This document shows positions 8,369-17,080 of a stretch of DNA of 64,000 nucleotides, piece after piece. The DNA comes from CAYPUT01 sp046541715. Its GTDB lineage: Bacteria; Spirochaetota; Spirochaetia; DSM-27196; PWMO01. Location of the stretch: contig JBKHCS010000004.1 of NCBI GenBank assembly GCA_046541715.1, forward strand, positions 7,134 through 71,133. The letters are read 5' to 3'. The notes below the pieces were generated by a model. The model saw only the letters and a list, made by a program, of their open reading frames with translations. It was not told the DNA's origin and searched no databases. The number at the start of each line of letters is the position of its first letter. Positions within the stretch are counted from its first letter, which is position 1. A program made the position numbers and the translations under genes.

Positions 8369-8377
8369 ATGGCAATA

Positions 8378-10015
8378 CTACATCATTCCCATGCCGCCGG
8401 GGGGCATTCCGCCGCCGCCCGCGTCGGACTTCTCTTCGGGAAGATCCGTAATGGCGCATTCGGTGGTAAGCAGGAGGCTCGCGATGGATGCGGCGTTCTG
8501 CAATGCCGAGCGGGTGACCTTGGCCGGATCGATAATACCGGCCTTTATCATGTTGACCCACTCCATTTTGGCGGCATCGAAGCCGATACCGGATTTCTCG
8601 GTCCGGGCACGCTGGGAGATGATCGACCCGTCGACACCGGCGTTAATGGCGATCTGGCGAATCGGCTCTTCCAGGGCTCGCTTTACGATCCGGAACCCGA
8701 CGACCTCTTCCTCGTCCATTGCATCGGTGTTCTCGGCTTCGAGGGCGGCAATCGCCTGTACCAGGCTAACGCCACCGCCGGGGATAATGCCCTCTTCAAT
8801 GGCGGCTCGAGTGGCCGAAAGCGCATCCTCGACCCGGTGCTTCTTTTCCTTGAGCTCGACCTCCGTCGCGGCACCGACGTTAATAACGGCGACACCGCCG
8901 GCGAGCTTCGCCAGCCGCTCCTGGAGCTTCTCCCGGTCGTAGTCCGAGGTAGTCTCTTCGATTTGAGCCTTAATCTGGGCGATCCGGCCCTTGATATCGT
9001 TCTGCTTTCCGGCGCCGTTGATAATCGTGGTGTCTTCTTTGTTCACCTTGATCGACTGGGCGCTACCGAGCTGGGTCAGCTCCGTGGTCTCGAGCTTGAG
9101 GCCAAGCTCTTCGGAGATAACCTCGCCACCGGTCAGTACCGCGATGTCTTCCAGCATTGCCTTCCGGCGGTCACCAAAGCCCGGAGCCTTTACGGCGACA
9201 GCCTGGAGGGTTCCCCGGATGGTGTTGACGACAAGGGTAGCCAGAGCCTCTCCCTCGATGTCTTCGGCGATGATGAGGATCGGCTTGGACTGCTGGGCGA
9301 CCTTCTCCAGGATGGGAAGCAGATCCTTCATGCTGGAGATCTTCTTGTCGTGGATGAGGATGTACGGGTTCTCGAGAACCGAGGTCATCTGATCCTTATT
9401 GGTAGCGAAGTACGGAGAAACGAATCCCCGGTCGAACTGCATACCTTCGACGAACTCGGTGGTCGTCTCGATGGTCTTGGACTCTTCGACGGTAATAACG
9501 CCGTCCTTTCCGACCTTTTCCATGGCTCCGGCGATCTCTTCGCCGATCTCCATGTCGTTGTTTGCGGATATCGCCGCTACCTGGGCGATCTCTTCCTTGT
9601 CCTTGATTACCTTGCTCATCTTGGCAATCTGGTCGACGGCGACCCCGACTGCCTTATCGATGCCTCGCTTGATGCCCATCGGGTTGATACCCGCGGCAAC
9701 ACTCTTGAGGCCTTCCTTGATGATGCTGTAGGCAAGGACCGTTGCGGTTGTGGTACCGTCACCGGCGATGTCGTTGGTCTTGGTGGCCACTTCTTTGAGA
9801 AGCTGGGCCCCCATGTTCTCGAAGGCATCTTCGAGCTCGACCTCTTTCGCTACGGACACTCCGTCCTTGGTGACCGTCGGTGCTCCGAACTTCTTGTCCA
9901 GAAGTACGTTCCGGCCCTTGGGACCGAGAGTCACCTTGACCGCATTCGACAGTTTCTCGACGCCACGAAGAAGTGCGCGCCGGGCTTCTTCATCGAACAC
10001 AAGTTGCTTGGCCAT
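8378..10015 (-). CDS. groEL: Chaperonin GroEL (60 kDa)
   Basis: ATP-dependent folding chaperonin, 545 aa, full length. Visible hallmarks are KVTLGPKGRNV near residue 27, the nucleotide-binding GDGTTTATVLAY near 86, the apical domain, and the Gly/Met-rich tail ending GGMPPGGMGMM. The ATG at 10015 has a good ribosome binding site (GGGAAGGA). groES is not adjacent: birA lies upstream and a terminator follows, so this is a monocistronic unit or nearly so. No CIRCE element (TTAGCACTC-N9-GAGTGCTAA) is present upstream, so heat control, if any, is not by a canonical HrcA site. Confidence 0.97.
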   Translation of the reverse strand: MAKQLVFDEEARRALLRGVEKLSNAVKVTLGPKGRNVLLDKKFGAPTVTKDGVSVAKEVELEDAFENMGAQLLKEVATKTNDIAGDGTTTATVLAYSIIKEGLKSVAAGINPMGIKRGIDKAVGVAVDQIAKMSKVIKDKEEIAQVAAISANNDMEIGEEIAGAMEKVGKDGVITVEESKTIETTTEFVEGMQFDRGFVSPYFATNKDQMTSVLENPYILIHDKKISSMKDLLPILEKVAQQSKPILIIAEDIEGEALATLVVNTIRGTLQAVAVKAPGFGDRRKAMLEDIAVLTGGEVISEELGLKLETTELTQLGSAQSIKVNKEDTTIINGAGKQNDIKGRIAQIKAQIEETTSDYDREKLQERLAKLAGGVAVINVGAATEVELKEKKHRVEDALSATRAAIEEGIIPGGGVSLVQAIAALEAENTDAMDEEEVVGFRIVKRALEEPIRQIAINAGVDGSIISQRARTEKSGIGFDAAKMEWVNMIKAGIIDPAKVTRSALQNAASIASLLLTTECAITDLPEEKSDAGGGGMPPGGMGMM

Positions 10016-10083
10016 GTTCCTTCCCTCTCTTCAAAAAAATAGAGTTTTGAGTTTCACTGTGGATGTGAGCTTACGCTGCCGGA

Positions 10084-10112
10084 AAAATACCAAGGATCGC
10101 CGACAACATCAA
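10084..10112 (-). promoter_or_regulatory. Promoter candidate for groEL
   Basis: Minus strand TTGATG (10112-10107), 17-base spacer, TATTTT (10089-10084). It lies immediately after the birA stop in a short AT-rich gap that also holds an A8 run. Confidence 0.5.
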
Positions 10113-10119
10113 ATTTTTT

Positions 10120-10941
10120 TTACCAATCTATTCGATCCCGGGTAAAGAGCTCCTCGATCTCCCCGGTATCCGAACGCCGAACCCGAAGGGCTCCGGTCTC
10201 GCCGATCCCGACGACGACCCCGGGGACCGCCTCGGATCCGGCCCCCGACCGGAGGCCCGCCCCCTTTAAGATCACCCTCGAACCCACCCCCGCCAACCGC
10301 TGCTCCAGGGACCGGCGCCACTCGACGGCCTCGAGGGCGCTCCGAAGGTGCGCGAGGAGAGGCGAAAGGAGGGTCCCCGGATCGATGACCTCGCTCGGAT
10401 CGGCGGCGCCGGCGAGAGCAAGTGAGGTCGCCGGGGCCCGAAGGTCCGGAGGAAATCGCCGTTGATTGACGTTGAGCCCGATTCCGACGAGGAACCAGGA
10501 GGCCGCGTGATGACAGAGAATCCCGGCAACCTTTTTTCCTCCGAGGAAGAGATCGTTGGGCCATTTTATCCGCACGTCGGCATACCGTCGCTCTTCGAGA
10601 AACCGGGCGAGGCCGAGGGCCATCCGCAGGGGAAGCGCCTCCCAGGGAGCCGGAACCCAGGGCTCCGGGAGACAGAGGGTAAACATCAGGCTGCTCCCCC
10701 GGGGTGCCGTCCAGCTGCGGTTCGGGCCCTGTCCTCGCCCGGCAGTCTGAAAGTCGCACCGGAGGACCGCACCCGCGGCGGAGGCAACGGCTGAATCCGG
10801 TCCGGTAACGGGGCCCGAGAGCACCAGCTCCCGGGCATCCTCCATGGTGGAGCCGGTCGTGGGAACCGCGTAAACGGGCCCTCCAAAGGGGTTGGGGCCC
10901 TCTTTGGCTCTCTCTTGGACTCTGTAACCGACTAATTGCAA
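10120..10941 (-). CDS. birA: Biotin--[acetyl-CoA-carboxylase] ligase, mono-functional (no repressor domain)
   Basis: Activates biotin to biotinyl-AMP and attaches it to the carboxyl carrier protein. The 273-aa protein has the BPL/LplA fold: TTGSTMEDAREL near residue 28, the biotinyl-AMP loop QTAGRGQGPNRSW near 65, IKWPNDLFLGGKKVAGIL near 125, and GIGLNVNQ near 152, then a small C-terminal domain. The N-terminal winged-helix DNA-binding domain of E. coli BirA is absent, so it should not repress bio genes. The start is TTG at 10941, supported by GGAGGAG eight bases upstream. It is divergent from zwf; the two starts are only about 30 bases apart. Confidence 0.9.
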   Translation of the reverse strand: MQLVGYRVQERAKEGPNPFGGPVYAVPTTGSTMEDARELVLSGPVTGPDSAVASAAGAVLRCDFQTAGRGQGPNRSWTAPRGSSLMFTLCLPEPWVPAPWEALPLRMALGLARFLEERRYADVRIKWPNDLFLGGKKVAGILCHHAASWFLVGIGLNVNQRRFPPDLRAPATSLALAGAADPSEVIDPGTLLSPLLAHLRSALEAVEWRRSLEQRLAGVGSRVILKGAGLRSGAGSEAVPGVVVGIGETGALRVRRSDTGEIEELFTRDRIDW

Positions 10942-10971
10942 TTGAGGAACTCCTCCACGATATTAGGACTG

Positions 10972-12447
10972 ATGGCAACCAATCCACTTTTCGCTGGACT
11001 CGAGTACGTAAAAGAACCCCCGCCCTTCGCCATAACCATATTCGGCGTTACCGGAGATCTTACACAAAAGAAGCTCATGCCGGCGCTCTTTTCCCTTTAT
11101 TCTAAGGGAACCAGCCGCTTCAAGATCGTCGGATTCGCCCGGCGGGATTGGCGCGGCGAGACGGTCCGGGAGAAGGCCCGGGGGATGCTCGACGGTTTCC
11201 CCGGAGCCGAAGGGGAGCGATTGACCTCCTTTCTTCAGCGGATCGAGTACGTGCAATCGACCTTCGAAGACGACGAGGGCTACGGACGCCTCGGGAAGGC
11301 CCTCGAGGAGTATCAGAACCGGATTTACTACCTCTCCACGCCGCCGGATTCCTACGAGACCATCATTCACAAGGTCGGGCGGCTCCCCCGGGGGAGCGGC
11401 ACGACCCGGATTGTCGTCGAAAAGCCCTTCGGTCGGGATTTCGCCTCGGCCCAAGCACTAAACCGTCTTCTGTCGAAGTATTTCCGGGAAGATGAGATCT
11501 TCCGGATCGACCACTACCTCGGAAAGGAAACGGTTCAGAACATTCTGGTGCACCGCTTCGGAAACGGGATCTTCGAGCCGGTTTGGAACAGCCACTACAT
11601 CGACCACGTCCAGATTACCGTCGCCGAGGACATCGGCGTCGGGACCCGGGCGAACTACTACGAGCAGGCCGGTACCCTTCGGGACATGATCCAGAACCAC
11701 GCCTTCCAGCTGCTCTCGCTTACGGCGATGGAGCCGCCCCACAGCCTCGGCGCCGAGAGTATCCGGGACGAAAAGGTTAAGATTCTCGAGGCGCTCCGGC
11801 CGATTACCTTCCGGGATATCTCGGAGCGGACCGTCCGGGGGCAGTACGGCCGGGGCTTTATGCACGGAAAGGAGGTCCCGGCCTACCGGGAAGAGGAGGG
11901 CGTCGATCCGGAGTCCGGAACCGAAACCTACGTCGCCCTTCAGCTCTTTCTGGATACCTGGCGCTGGTCCGGGGTCCCCTTCTACTTACGCTCCGGGAAA
12001 CGGATGATGCGGAAGCTTTCGGAGATCTCTGTCCACTTCCGGAAGCCCCCCTTGGAGCTCTTCCGAAACCGGCATCCGGCGCTTAATGAGAATGTGCTGA
12101 TTATGCGTATCCAGCCGGAGGAAGGGGTTACGCTGAACATGAACGTCAAGATACCCGGGTACACGACGGACATGCGACCGGTGAACATGGACTTCGCCTA
12201 CGGCTCGGCCTTCGGAGAGCGGACCTTGGAGGCCTACGAACGACTCCTCTTCGACGTAATCCTCGGCGACTCGACCCTCTACACCCGAAGGGACGAGGTC
12301 GAAGAGTCCTGGGCGTTCATTACCCGGATTCTCGAAGGGTGGCGGCAAGAGAGCACTCCGCTCCCTCAGTATCAACCGGGAAGCTCCGGCCCGGCAGAGG
12401 CCCGGGAGCTTCTCGCTCGGGAGGGAAGACGATGGCGCAGACTCTAG
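10972..12447 (+). CDS. zwf: Glucose-6-phosphate 1-dehydrogenase
   Basis: Oxidises glucose-6-phosphate to 6-phosphogluconolactone, the entry step of the oxidative pentose phosphate pathway. The 491-aa protein shows the NAD(P) motif FGVTGDLTQKKLMPALF near residue 22, the active-site motif RIDHYLGKETVQNIL near 180, and a C-terminal catalytic half of normal length. ATG 10972 is preferred over an upstream in-frame TTG (10936) because family sequence begins there and AGGA lies upstream. It overlaps opcA by 16 bases, so the dehydrogenase and its assembly protein are co-translated. pgi lies 8 kb downstream on the same strand. Confidence 0.95.
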   Translation: MATNPLFAGLEYVKEPPPFAITIFGVTGDLTQKKLMPALFSLYSKGTSRFKIVGFARRDWRGETVREKARGMLDGFPGAEGERLTSFLQRIEYVQSTFEDDEGYGRLGKALEEYQNRIYYLSTPPDSYETIIHKVGRLPRGSGTTRIVVEKPFGRDFASAQALNRLLSKYFREDEIFRIDHYLGKETVQNILVHRFGNGIFEPVWNSHYIDHVQITVAEDIGVGTRANYYEQAGTLRDMIQNHAFQLLSLTAMEPPHSLGAESIRDEKVKILEALRPITFRDISERTVRGQYGRGFMHGKEVPAYREEEGVDPESGTETYVALQLFLDTWRWSGVPFYLRSGKRMMRKLSEISVHFRKPPLELFRNRHPALNENVLIMRIQPEEGVTLNMNVKIPGYTTDMRPVNMDFAYGSAFGERTLEAYERLLFDVILGDSTLYTRRDEVEESWAFITRILEGWRQESTPLPQYQPGSSGPAEARELLAREGRRWRRL

Positions 12448-13427
12448 CCTTCGATCATCAACAGATCGAGGAAGAGCTTAAACGGATACAGCAGCAATCG
12501 GCCCCGACGGAGGCCCGGGCGACCATCCTCAATCTGTTGGTCTTCGCCGACATGAACGATCGGGAAGAAGCGGAGCGGGCCCTGGGATACGTCCTGGGGA
12601 AGCGGGCCGCCCGGATTATCCTCGTAATCAACAGCACCACGCCGGAGAGCAATATCGCCGTATCCGCCCGGTGCTACATCGACCCGGAGCGCAGGAGCGT
12701 CTGCCTCCAGGAAGTAATCGTCGAGAACGGCCGGGACCAGCTCGGGGCCGCGGTCAACACCTGGAGCCCCTTGCTTATCCGGGATACTCCGGTCTACGCC
12801 TGGTGGCGCCTGGGTATCGACCCGGAAAACGACCTGCTGCGAAGCGTCCAGGAGCTTTCGGACAAGGTTATCGTCGATACCGAGTCCGCCTTCGAAGGAG
12901 ACGAGACCTTCGCAAAGGCACTCGCGCTCCACGAGCGGCTTGCCACGGCGATTAGCGACTTCGCCTGGCTCCGGGTCCAGGACCTCCGGCTCCTAGTCGC
13001 CCGGGCCTTCGATTCCGAGGAGTTACTAAACCGGCTATCGAACCTGGAGGGCCTAACGATTTCCGGGGCGCCTCCGGCATATTCCCGTCTCTTTGTCGGA
13101 TGGCTCGCCTCGCGTTTGGGGTGGCGAAAAACTGCCGGGACGGGATTTCGGAGTCCCGGGGGCGAGATCGCGGTAAGCTTCGGCGCCGGCGGGTCGGAGG
13201 AGTCCCTCGAGCTCGTCTTCCGCTTTCGGGAGGGCGCCCCGGTGACAATCCGGACCCGGGAGGGAACCGCCGTCGTCGAAGGCGCCACGCCTGAGCCGTA
13301 CGAGTGCGTCTTCGAAGTTCCGTCGACGGGACGACTCCTGCTACAGAACATCGACTCCGCCTACAGCGAGTTTCTCTATTTGGACGCCCTCCGGGGGTGG
13401 CTCGGAGAGACCGGCCCCCAGGCTTGA
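12432..13427 (+). CDS. opcA: OpcA-like glucose-6-phosphate dehydrogenase assembly protein
   Basis: A 331-aa soluble protein whose position (overlapping zwf by 16 bases) and sequence features identify it as OpcA, the allosteric/assembly factor of G6PDH. The N-terminal half includes ATILNLLVFADMN and conserved WSPLLIRDTPVYAWWRLG near residue 115; the C-terminal half is more variable and ends in a beta-rich region. Characterised OpcA proteins come mainly from cyanobacteria and actinobacteria. The start at 12432 is in the last codons of zwf. The gene is followed by a 112-base gap and argR. Confidence 0.82.
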   Translation: MAQTLAFDHQQIEEELKRIQQQSAPTEARATILNLLVFADMNDREEAERALGYVLGKRAARIILVINSTTPESNIAVSARCYIDPERRSVCLQEVIVENGRDQLGAAVNTWSPLLIRDTPVYAWWRLGIDPENDLLRSVQELSDKVIVDTESAFEGDETFAKALALHERLATAISDFAWLRVQDLRLLVARAFDSEELLNRLSNLEGLTISGAPPAYSRLFVGWLASRLGWRKTAGTGFRSPGGEIAVSFGAGGSEESLELVFRFREGAPVTIRTREGTAVVEGATPEPYECVFEVPSTGRLLLQNIDSAYSEFLYLDALRGWLGETGPQA

Positions 13428-13478
13428 GCGGCCGGCCTGCGGGATTCCGTCAACAGGCTCCTTGATACTCCCGGGGGA

Positions 13479-13509
13479 TTGGCGATAGAGTGCAACGGGA
13501 TTTTATACG
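13479..13509 (+). promoter_or_regulatory. Possible promoter of the argRCBDG cluster
   Basis: TTGGCG (13479-13484) and TATACG (13504-13509) are separated by 19 bases, longer than optimal. The following 30 bases are AT-rich and contain the GGAGG of argR. ArgR might bind here to autoregulate, but I cannot recognise a clean ARG box. Confidence 0.3.
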
Positions 13510-13539
13510 AATCGGTGCATACATTTTCGGAGGCTTGTT

Positions 13540-14010
13540 GTGAAGGAGAGGCAACAGCGTCTTCAGTTGATAAAGCGCATCCTGAAGGAGCAACGCATCA
13601 CCAGCCAGGAACAGCTCCTGGGTTTTTTGCAGCGCGAAGGGTTCAACGTTACCCAAGCAACCCTCTCGAGGGACCTCAAGCTCCTCAAGGTGGGGAAGGT
13701 TTCCGCGGGAGCCGAGGGATACGCCTACACGCTCCCGAGCGAAGAGGAGCGCCGGGAATCCGAGCGTAGCTACGTAGAGGATTTCCAGCGGGGATACGTA
13801 TCCTTCGCGCTCTCGGGCAGCGTAGCTGTCGTCCGGACCCTGACCGGTCACGCCGACTCCGTCGCGATAGCCTTGGACAACCTCGGCGTCCCGCAGATTC
13901 TCGGGACCGTAGCGGGAAACGACACCGTCTTGGCGGTGGTCCGGGAGGGGACGACGAAAGCTGCCCTCCTCTCGGCGCTTCGGGGAAAGATAGAGGATCT
14001 CGAGGAGTAG
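13540..14010 (+). CDS. argR: Arginine repressor ArgR
   Basis: Arginine-sensing DNA-binding repressor, 156 aa. N-terminal winged helix-turn-helix with SQEQLLGFLQREGFNVTQAT followed by LSRDLKLLK (residues about 22-50), and a C-terminal hexamerisation and arginine-binding domain with GTVAGNDTVLAVVREG (residues about 125-140), the conserved GTIAGDDT-type motif. The start is GTG at 13540 behind GGAGG. It heads the cluster argR-argC-argB-argD-argG with only three bases before argC, so it probably represses its own operon when arginine is abundant. Confidence 0.93.
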   Translation: MKERQQRLQLIKRILKEQRITSQEQLLGFLQREGFNVTQATLSRDLKLLKVGKVSAGAEGYAYTLPSEEERRESERSYVEDFQRGYVSFALSGSVAVVRTLTGHADSVAIALDNLGVPQILGTVAGNDTVLAVVREGTTKAALLSALRGKIEDLEE

Positions 14011-14013
14011 CCC

Positions 14014-15045
14014 TTGACCGTTCTTGTTCTCGGGAGCACCGGGTACGCCGGCACGCTCTTTCTCCGACTGCTTACGTCCCATCCGGACGTTACCACGGTT
14101 TTGGCCGTTTCCGGCTCCCGGGGGGGGCAACGCGTCCTGGATCTCGATCCCGGCCTTTCCGCCGTCGCCGTCGAGAAGATACCCGGCGGCGTCTTTCTGT
14201 CGCCGGAAGAGGCGGCATCGAAGAAGGTGGATGTCGTGTTTGCCGCGCTCCCACACCTTGAATCGTCCAAGTTACTCGACCCCTACTACGGAAGGGCCGT
14301 CGTTATCGATTTGGCCGCGGATTTTCGTATCCAGGATACGGGGCTCTTCGAAAAGGCCTACGGCGCTCCGCCTCCCCGGAGGAAGCTCCTCGAAGGAGCC
14401 GTCTACGGGCTCGCCGAGCTCTACCGGGACCAGGTCCGCCGAACCGACCTCGTGGCGAACCCCGGATGCTACCCGACCGCATCGCTCCTGCCCATCCTCC
14501 CGCTCCTGAGAGCCGGGCTAATCGGCGGGCCCATCGTTCTCAACGCACTTTCGGGCATAACCGGTGCCGGAAAGAAGGCTAAGGAGGACTATCTCTTCGC
14601 CGAGCGGGCGGAGAACGTCAACGCCTACGCACCGGGGACGAGCCACCGGCACTGGGCAGAGATGTGGGAGCAGGCCCGGCTGAGCGGTCTCTCGGAATCT
14701 CTTTTCTTTACGCCGCACCTGGTACCCATCCGGAAGGGCATAGAGGTCTCGGGGGTCGCCCGCCTCACCTCCGGGGCCACCGCCGGCGGGATAGCCGAAG
14801 CGCTCGAGGGCGCCTACGGATCTGCCCCCTTCGTAACCCTTACCGGAGACCGTATTCCTCAAACCCGGGACGTCCGGGATACCAATCGCTGCGACATCGG
14901 ATGGCGGATAGAAGGGGAACACCTCTTTTTCTTTTCCGTTATCGACAACCTCATGAAAGGCGCCTCCGGACAGGCGGTGCAGAATATGAATATTCGCTTC
15001 GGCCTCGACGAGACGGCAGGATTGCCGCTGACGGGGAGCAGCTGA
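14014..15045 (+). CDS. argC: N-acetyl-gamma-glutamyl-phosphate reductase
   Basis: Third step of arginine synthesis: NADPH reduction of N-acetylglutamyl-phosphate to the semialdehyde. The 343-aa protein has the nucleotide-binding VLGSTGYAGTLFLRLL at its very start, FAALPH near residue 77, the catalytic Cys in VANPGCYPTASLLP near 150, and the conserved APGTSHRHWAEM near 210. The start is TTG at 14014, three bases after the argR stop; the ribosome binding site is the GAGGAG at the end of argR. The sequence continues with PHLVPIRKGI, usual for the family. Confidence 0.94.
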   Translation: MTVLVLGSTGYAGTLFLRLLTSHPDVTTVLAVSGSRGGQRVLDLDPGLSAVAVEKIPGGVFLSPEEAASKKVDVVFAALPHLESSKLLDPYYGRAVVIDLAADFRIQDTGLFEKAYGAPPPRRKLLEGAVYGLAELYRDQVRRTDLVANPGCYPTASLLPILPLLRAGLIGGPIVLNALSGITGAGKKAKEDYLFAERAENVNAYAPGTSHRHWAEMWEQARLSGLSESLFFTPHLVPIRKGIEVSGVARLTSGATAGGIAEALEGAYGSAPFVTLTGDRIPQTRDVRDTNRCDIGWRIEGEHLFFFSVIDNLMKGASGQAVQNMNIRFGLDETAGLPLTGSS

Positions 15046-15064
15046 AAACCGGGGAAGTAACGGC

Positions 15065-15835
15065 TTGAAACCAACGATAGTCATTAAGCTTGGCGGCCGA
15101 GCCTTCGAAAACCCCGAAGGCTCGAAGATGTTCGCCCGGGAGCTCGCGGGTATCCGAAAAACCTACTCTCCGATCGTCGTCCACGGCGGCGGAAAGGAGA
15201 TTACCGACTTGAGCCGGCGCCTCGGTGTCGAGCCGCAGTTCGTCGAAGGGCTCCGAATAACCACCGCCGAAGAGATGAACCTGGTCGATATGGTCCTCGC
15301 GGGGCTGGTCAACAAGCGCCTGGTCCGGGTGTTCCGGCAGGTCGGCGTATCCGCCGTCGGGGTTTCCGGAGCCGACGGGAGTCTGGTTTCCGCCCTCCCC
15401 TTGGGACCCGGAACCAAACACACGGGTATGGTCGGTACGGTCGATCCGAAGCTGATACAGACCTTACTAACCGGAGGCTTTCTCCCGGTTGTCGCTCCCC
15501 CTTCGGCGGACATTTCGGGCACCCCCTTCAACATCAACGCCGACTCCGTCGCCCTCGGGCTTGCCGAGGGGCTCCGGGCCGAGGATCTGGTCTACCTCTC
15601 GGACGTCCCGGGGGTTCGGATCGGAGAAGAAGTGCTGCGCCATATCTCCGTCGAATCGATCGAAGAGGAGATTGCCCGGGGAAGTATCTCCGGGGGGATG
15701 ATTCCAAAGCTGCGCTCCTGCGCCGCGGCTTTGCGCGGGGGGGTCAAAAACTCTATCATAGGGCAGTATTCCCGGGAGGGGGATCTTCTCCGGCTGCTTT
15801 CCCAAGAACTCGGAACAAGGATTGGATCATCCTGA
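15065..15835 (+). CDS. argB: Acetylglutamate kinase
   Basis: Second step of arginine synthesis: ATP-dependent phosphorylation of N-acetylglutamate. The 256-aa protein shows IVIKLGGRAF at residue 5, VVHGGGKEI near 38, the FVEGLRITTAEEM region near 60, FNINADSVALGLAEGL near 157 and YLSDVPGV near 180, all amino-acid kinase family landmarks. It lacks a long N-terminal helix, so whether it is arginine-inhibited is unclear. The start is TTG at 15065 behind GGGGAAG; its TGA overlaps the argD ATG (TGATG). Confidence 0.93.
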   Translation: MKPTIVIKLGGRAFENPEGSKMFARELAGIRKTYSPIVVHGGGKEITDLSRRLGVEPQFVEGLRITTAEEMNLVDMVLAGLVNKRLVRVFRQVGVSAVGVSGADGSLVSALPLGPGTKHTGMVGTVDPKLIQTLLTGGFLPVVAPPSADISGTPFNINADSVALGLAEGLRAEDLVYLSDVPGVRIGEEVLRHISVESIEEEIARGSISGGMIPKLRSCAAALRGGVKNSIIGQYSREGDLLRLLSQELGTRIGSS

Positions 15836-17064
15836 TGAGGATCACTGATACCACCTCGGTGCCGAAGCACTATGCAACCGAGCGACAGCTCTTTCTCCGG
15901 GGGAAAGGCTCCTACCTCTTCGATAACGGTGGGGCCAAGTACCTCGACCTCGGTGCCGGAATCGCCGTAAACGCCCTCGGCTACGGCCGCCGAGACCTCG
16001 CCCGAGTAGCCGCCCGGCAGATGCGAAAGGTTGTTCACGTATCCAATCTCTACGCGACCGAAGCTGCCCTCGAGTTGGGAGACCGGCTGGTCCATTCCTG
16101 GCCTGGGGATCCCGAGCGATTCGCCGCCTGCTTTTTCGGCAATAGCGGGACCGAAGCCAACGAAGCGGCAATCAAGTTCGCCCGGCTCTACGCTCACGAG
16201 AAGAAGGGGCCCGGAAACCACCGGCTGGTAAGTTTCGAGAAGGCCTTCCACGGCCGGACCTTGGGAGCCCTCGCGATAACGCCGACCCCGGCGTACCGGG
16301 AGAAGTTCGAGCCTTTGATGCCCGGGACCGAGACCCTGCCGTATAACGATCCCGAGGCCCTGGCGGCAGGGTTGGATTCCGGGGTGGCCGGGGTCATCGT
16401 CGAGCCGGTTCAGGGAGAAGGGGGCCTCGAGGTCATGACGCCTGAATTCGCCGCCCGGCTAAACGAGCTCTGCCGGCGACACGACATCATCCTGATCGCC
16501 GACGAAATTCAGACCGGTCTCGGGCGGACCGGAGAGCTCTACGGGAGCCGCGTGGTGGGCCTCGAGCCTGACATCGTCTCCCTCTCCAAGCCCTTGGCCG
16601 GTGGGCTCCCGCTGTCGGCGACTCTGATCCCGGCGCGGGTCAACGACCTGCTACACCCCGGGGACCACGGCACCACCTTCGGTGGTGGCCCCGTGACCTG
16701 CGCCGTCGCCCTGAAGGTTTGGGAAACCGTCGCGGATACCGCGTTTCTCGCGGAGGTTCGGCGGAAGGCGGCCCTCCTCGACGGGCTCCTCCGGGAGACG
16801 GCCGAAACCAACCCGGCGGTCGAGGGCCTTTGGGGCATCGGATTGTTGAGGGGCATCGGCCTCCGGCTCCCGGAAGGCCGGGAGAAGGAAACAATGAAGT
16901 CGGTAATAGACGCCGCAGCCGCCCGGGGGGTCTTGATTTTGCGTTCCGGGGCAAACCGGATTCGCATTGCGCCGCCGTTGACCATTACCGACGCCGAGCT
17001 CCGTCGGGGCATCGGCATAGTCAGAGAGGTTCTGGCTGCGTGGCAACGTGTAACGAAGCAGTAA
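15835..17064 (+). CDS. argD: Acetylornithine aminotransferase
   Basis: Transfers an amino group from glutamate to N-acetylglutamate semialdehyde using PLP. The 409-aa class III aminotransferase has FFGNSGTEANEAAIKFARLY near residue 100, the AFHGRTLGALAITP motif near 138, IIVEPVQGEGG near 187, LIADEIQTGLGRTGELY near 222, and the PLP lysine in SLSKPLAGGLPLSA near 252. The ATG at 15835 overlaps the argB stop. The enzyme may also serve in lysine synthesis, as family members often do; that is not visible here. Confidence 0.93.
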   Translation: MRITDTTSVPKHYATERQLFLRGKGSYLFDNGGAKYLDLGAGIAVNALGYGRRDLARVAARQMRKVVHVSNLYATEAALELGDRLVHSWPGDPERFAACFFGNSGTEANEAAIKFARLYAHEKKGPGNHRLVSFEKAFHGRTLGALAITPTPAYREKFEPLMPGTETLPYNDPEALAAGLDSGVAGVIVEPVQGEGGLEVMTPEFAARLNELCRRHDIILIADEIQTGLGRTGELYGSRVVGLEPDIVSLSKPLAGGLPLSATLIPARVNDLLHPGDHGTTFGGGPVTCAVALKVWETVADTAFLAEVRRKAALLDGLLRETAETNPAVEGLWGIGLLRGIGLRLPEGREKETMKSVIDAAAARGVLILRSGANRIRIAPPLTITDAELRRGIGIVREVLAAWQRVTKQ

Positions 17065-17080
17065 GGAGAACGGAATAGAG

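Noticed and set aside
8369..10042. 557-codon open frame on the plus strand opposite groEL
   Set aside because: Shadow of groEL; no ribosome binding site and no family features.
10016..10119. CIRCE-type heat-shock operator or groES upstream of groEL
   Set aside because: No TTAGCACTC/GAGTGCTAA inverted repeat and no groES-like frame; birA abuts the region.
13428..13539. ARG box upstream of argR
   Set aside because: TGCATACATTTTC is vaguely similar to half sites, but no 18-bp palindrome fits the consensus; not reported as an operator.
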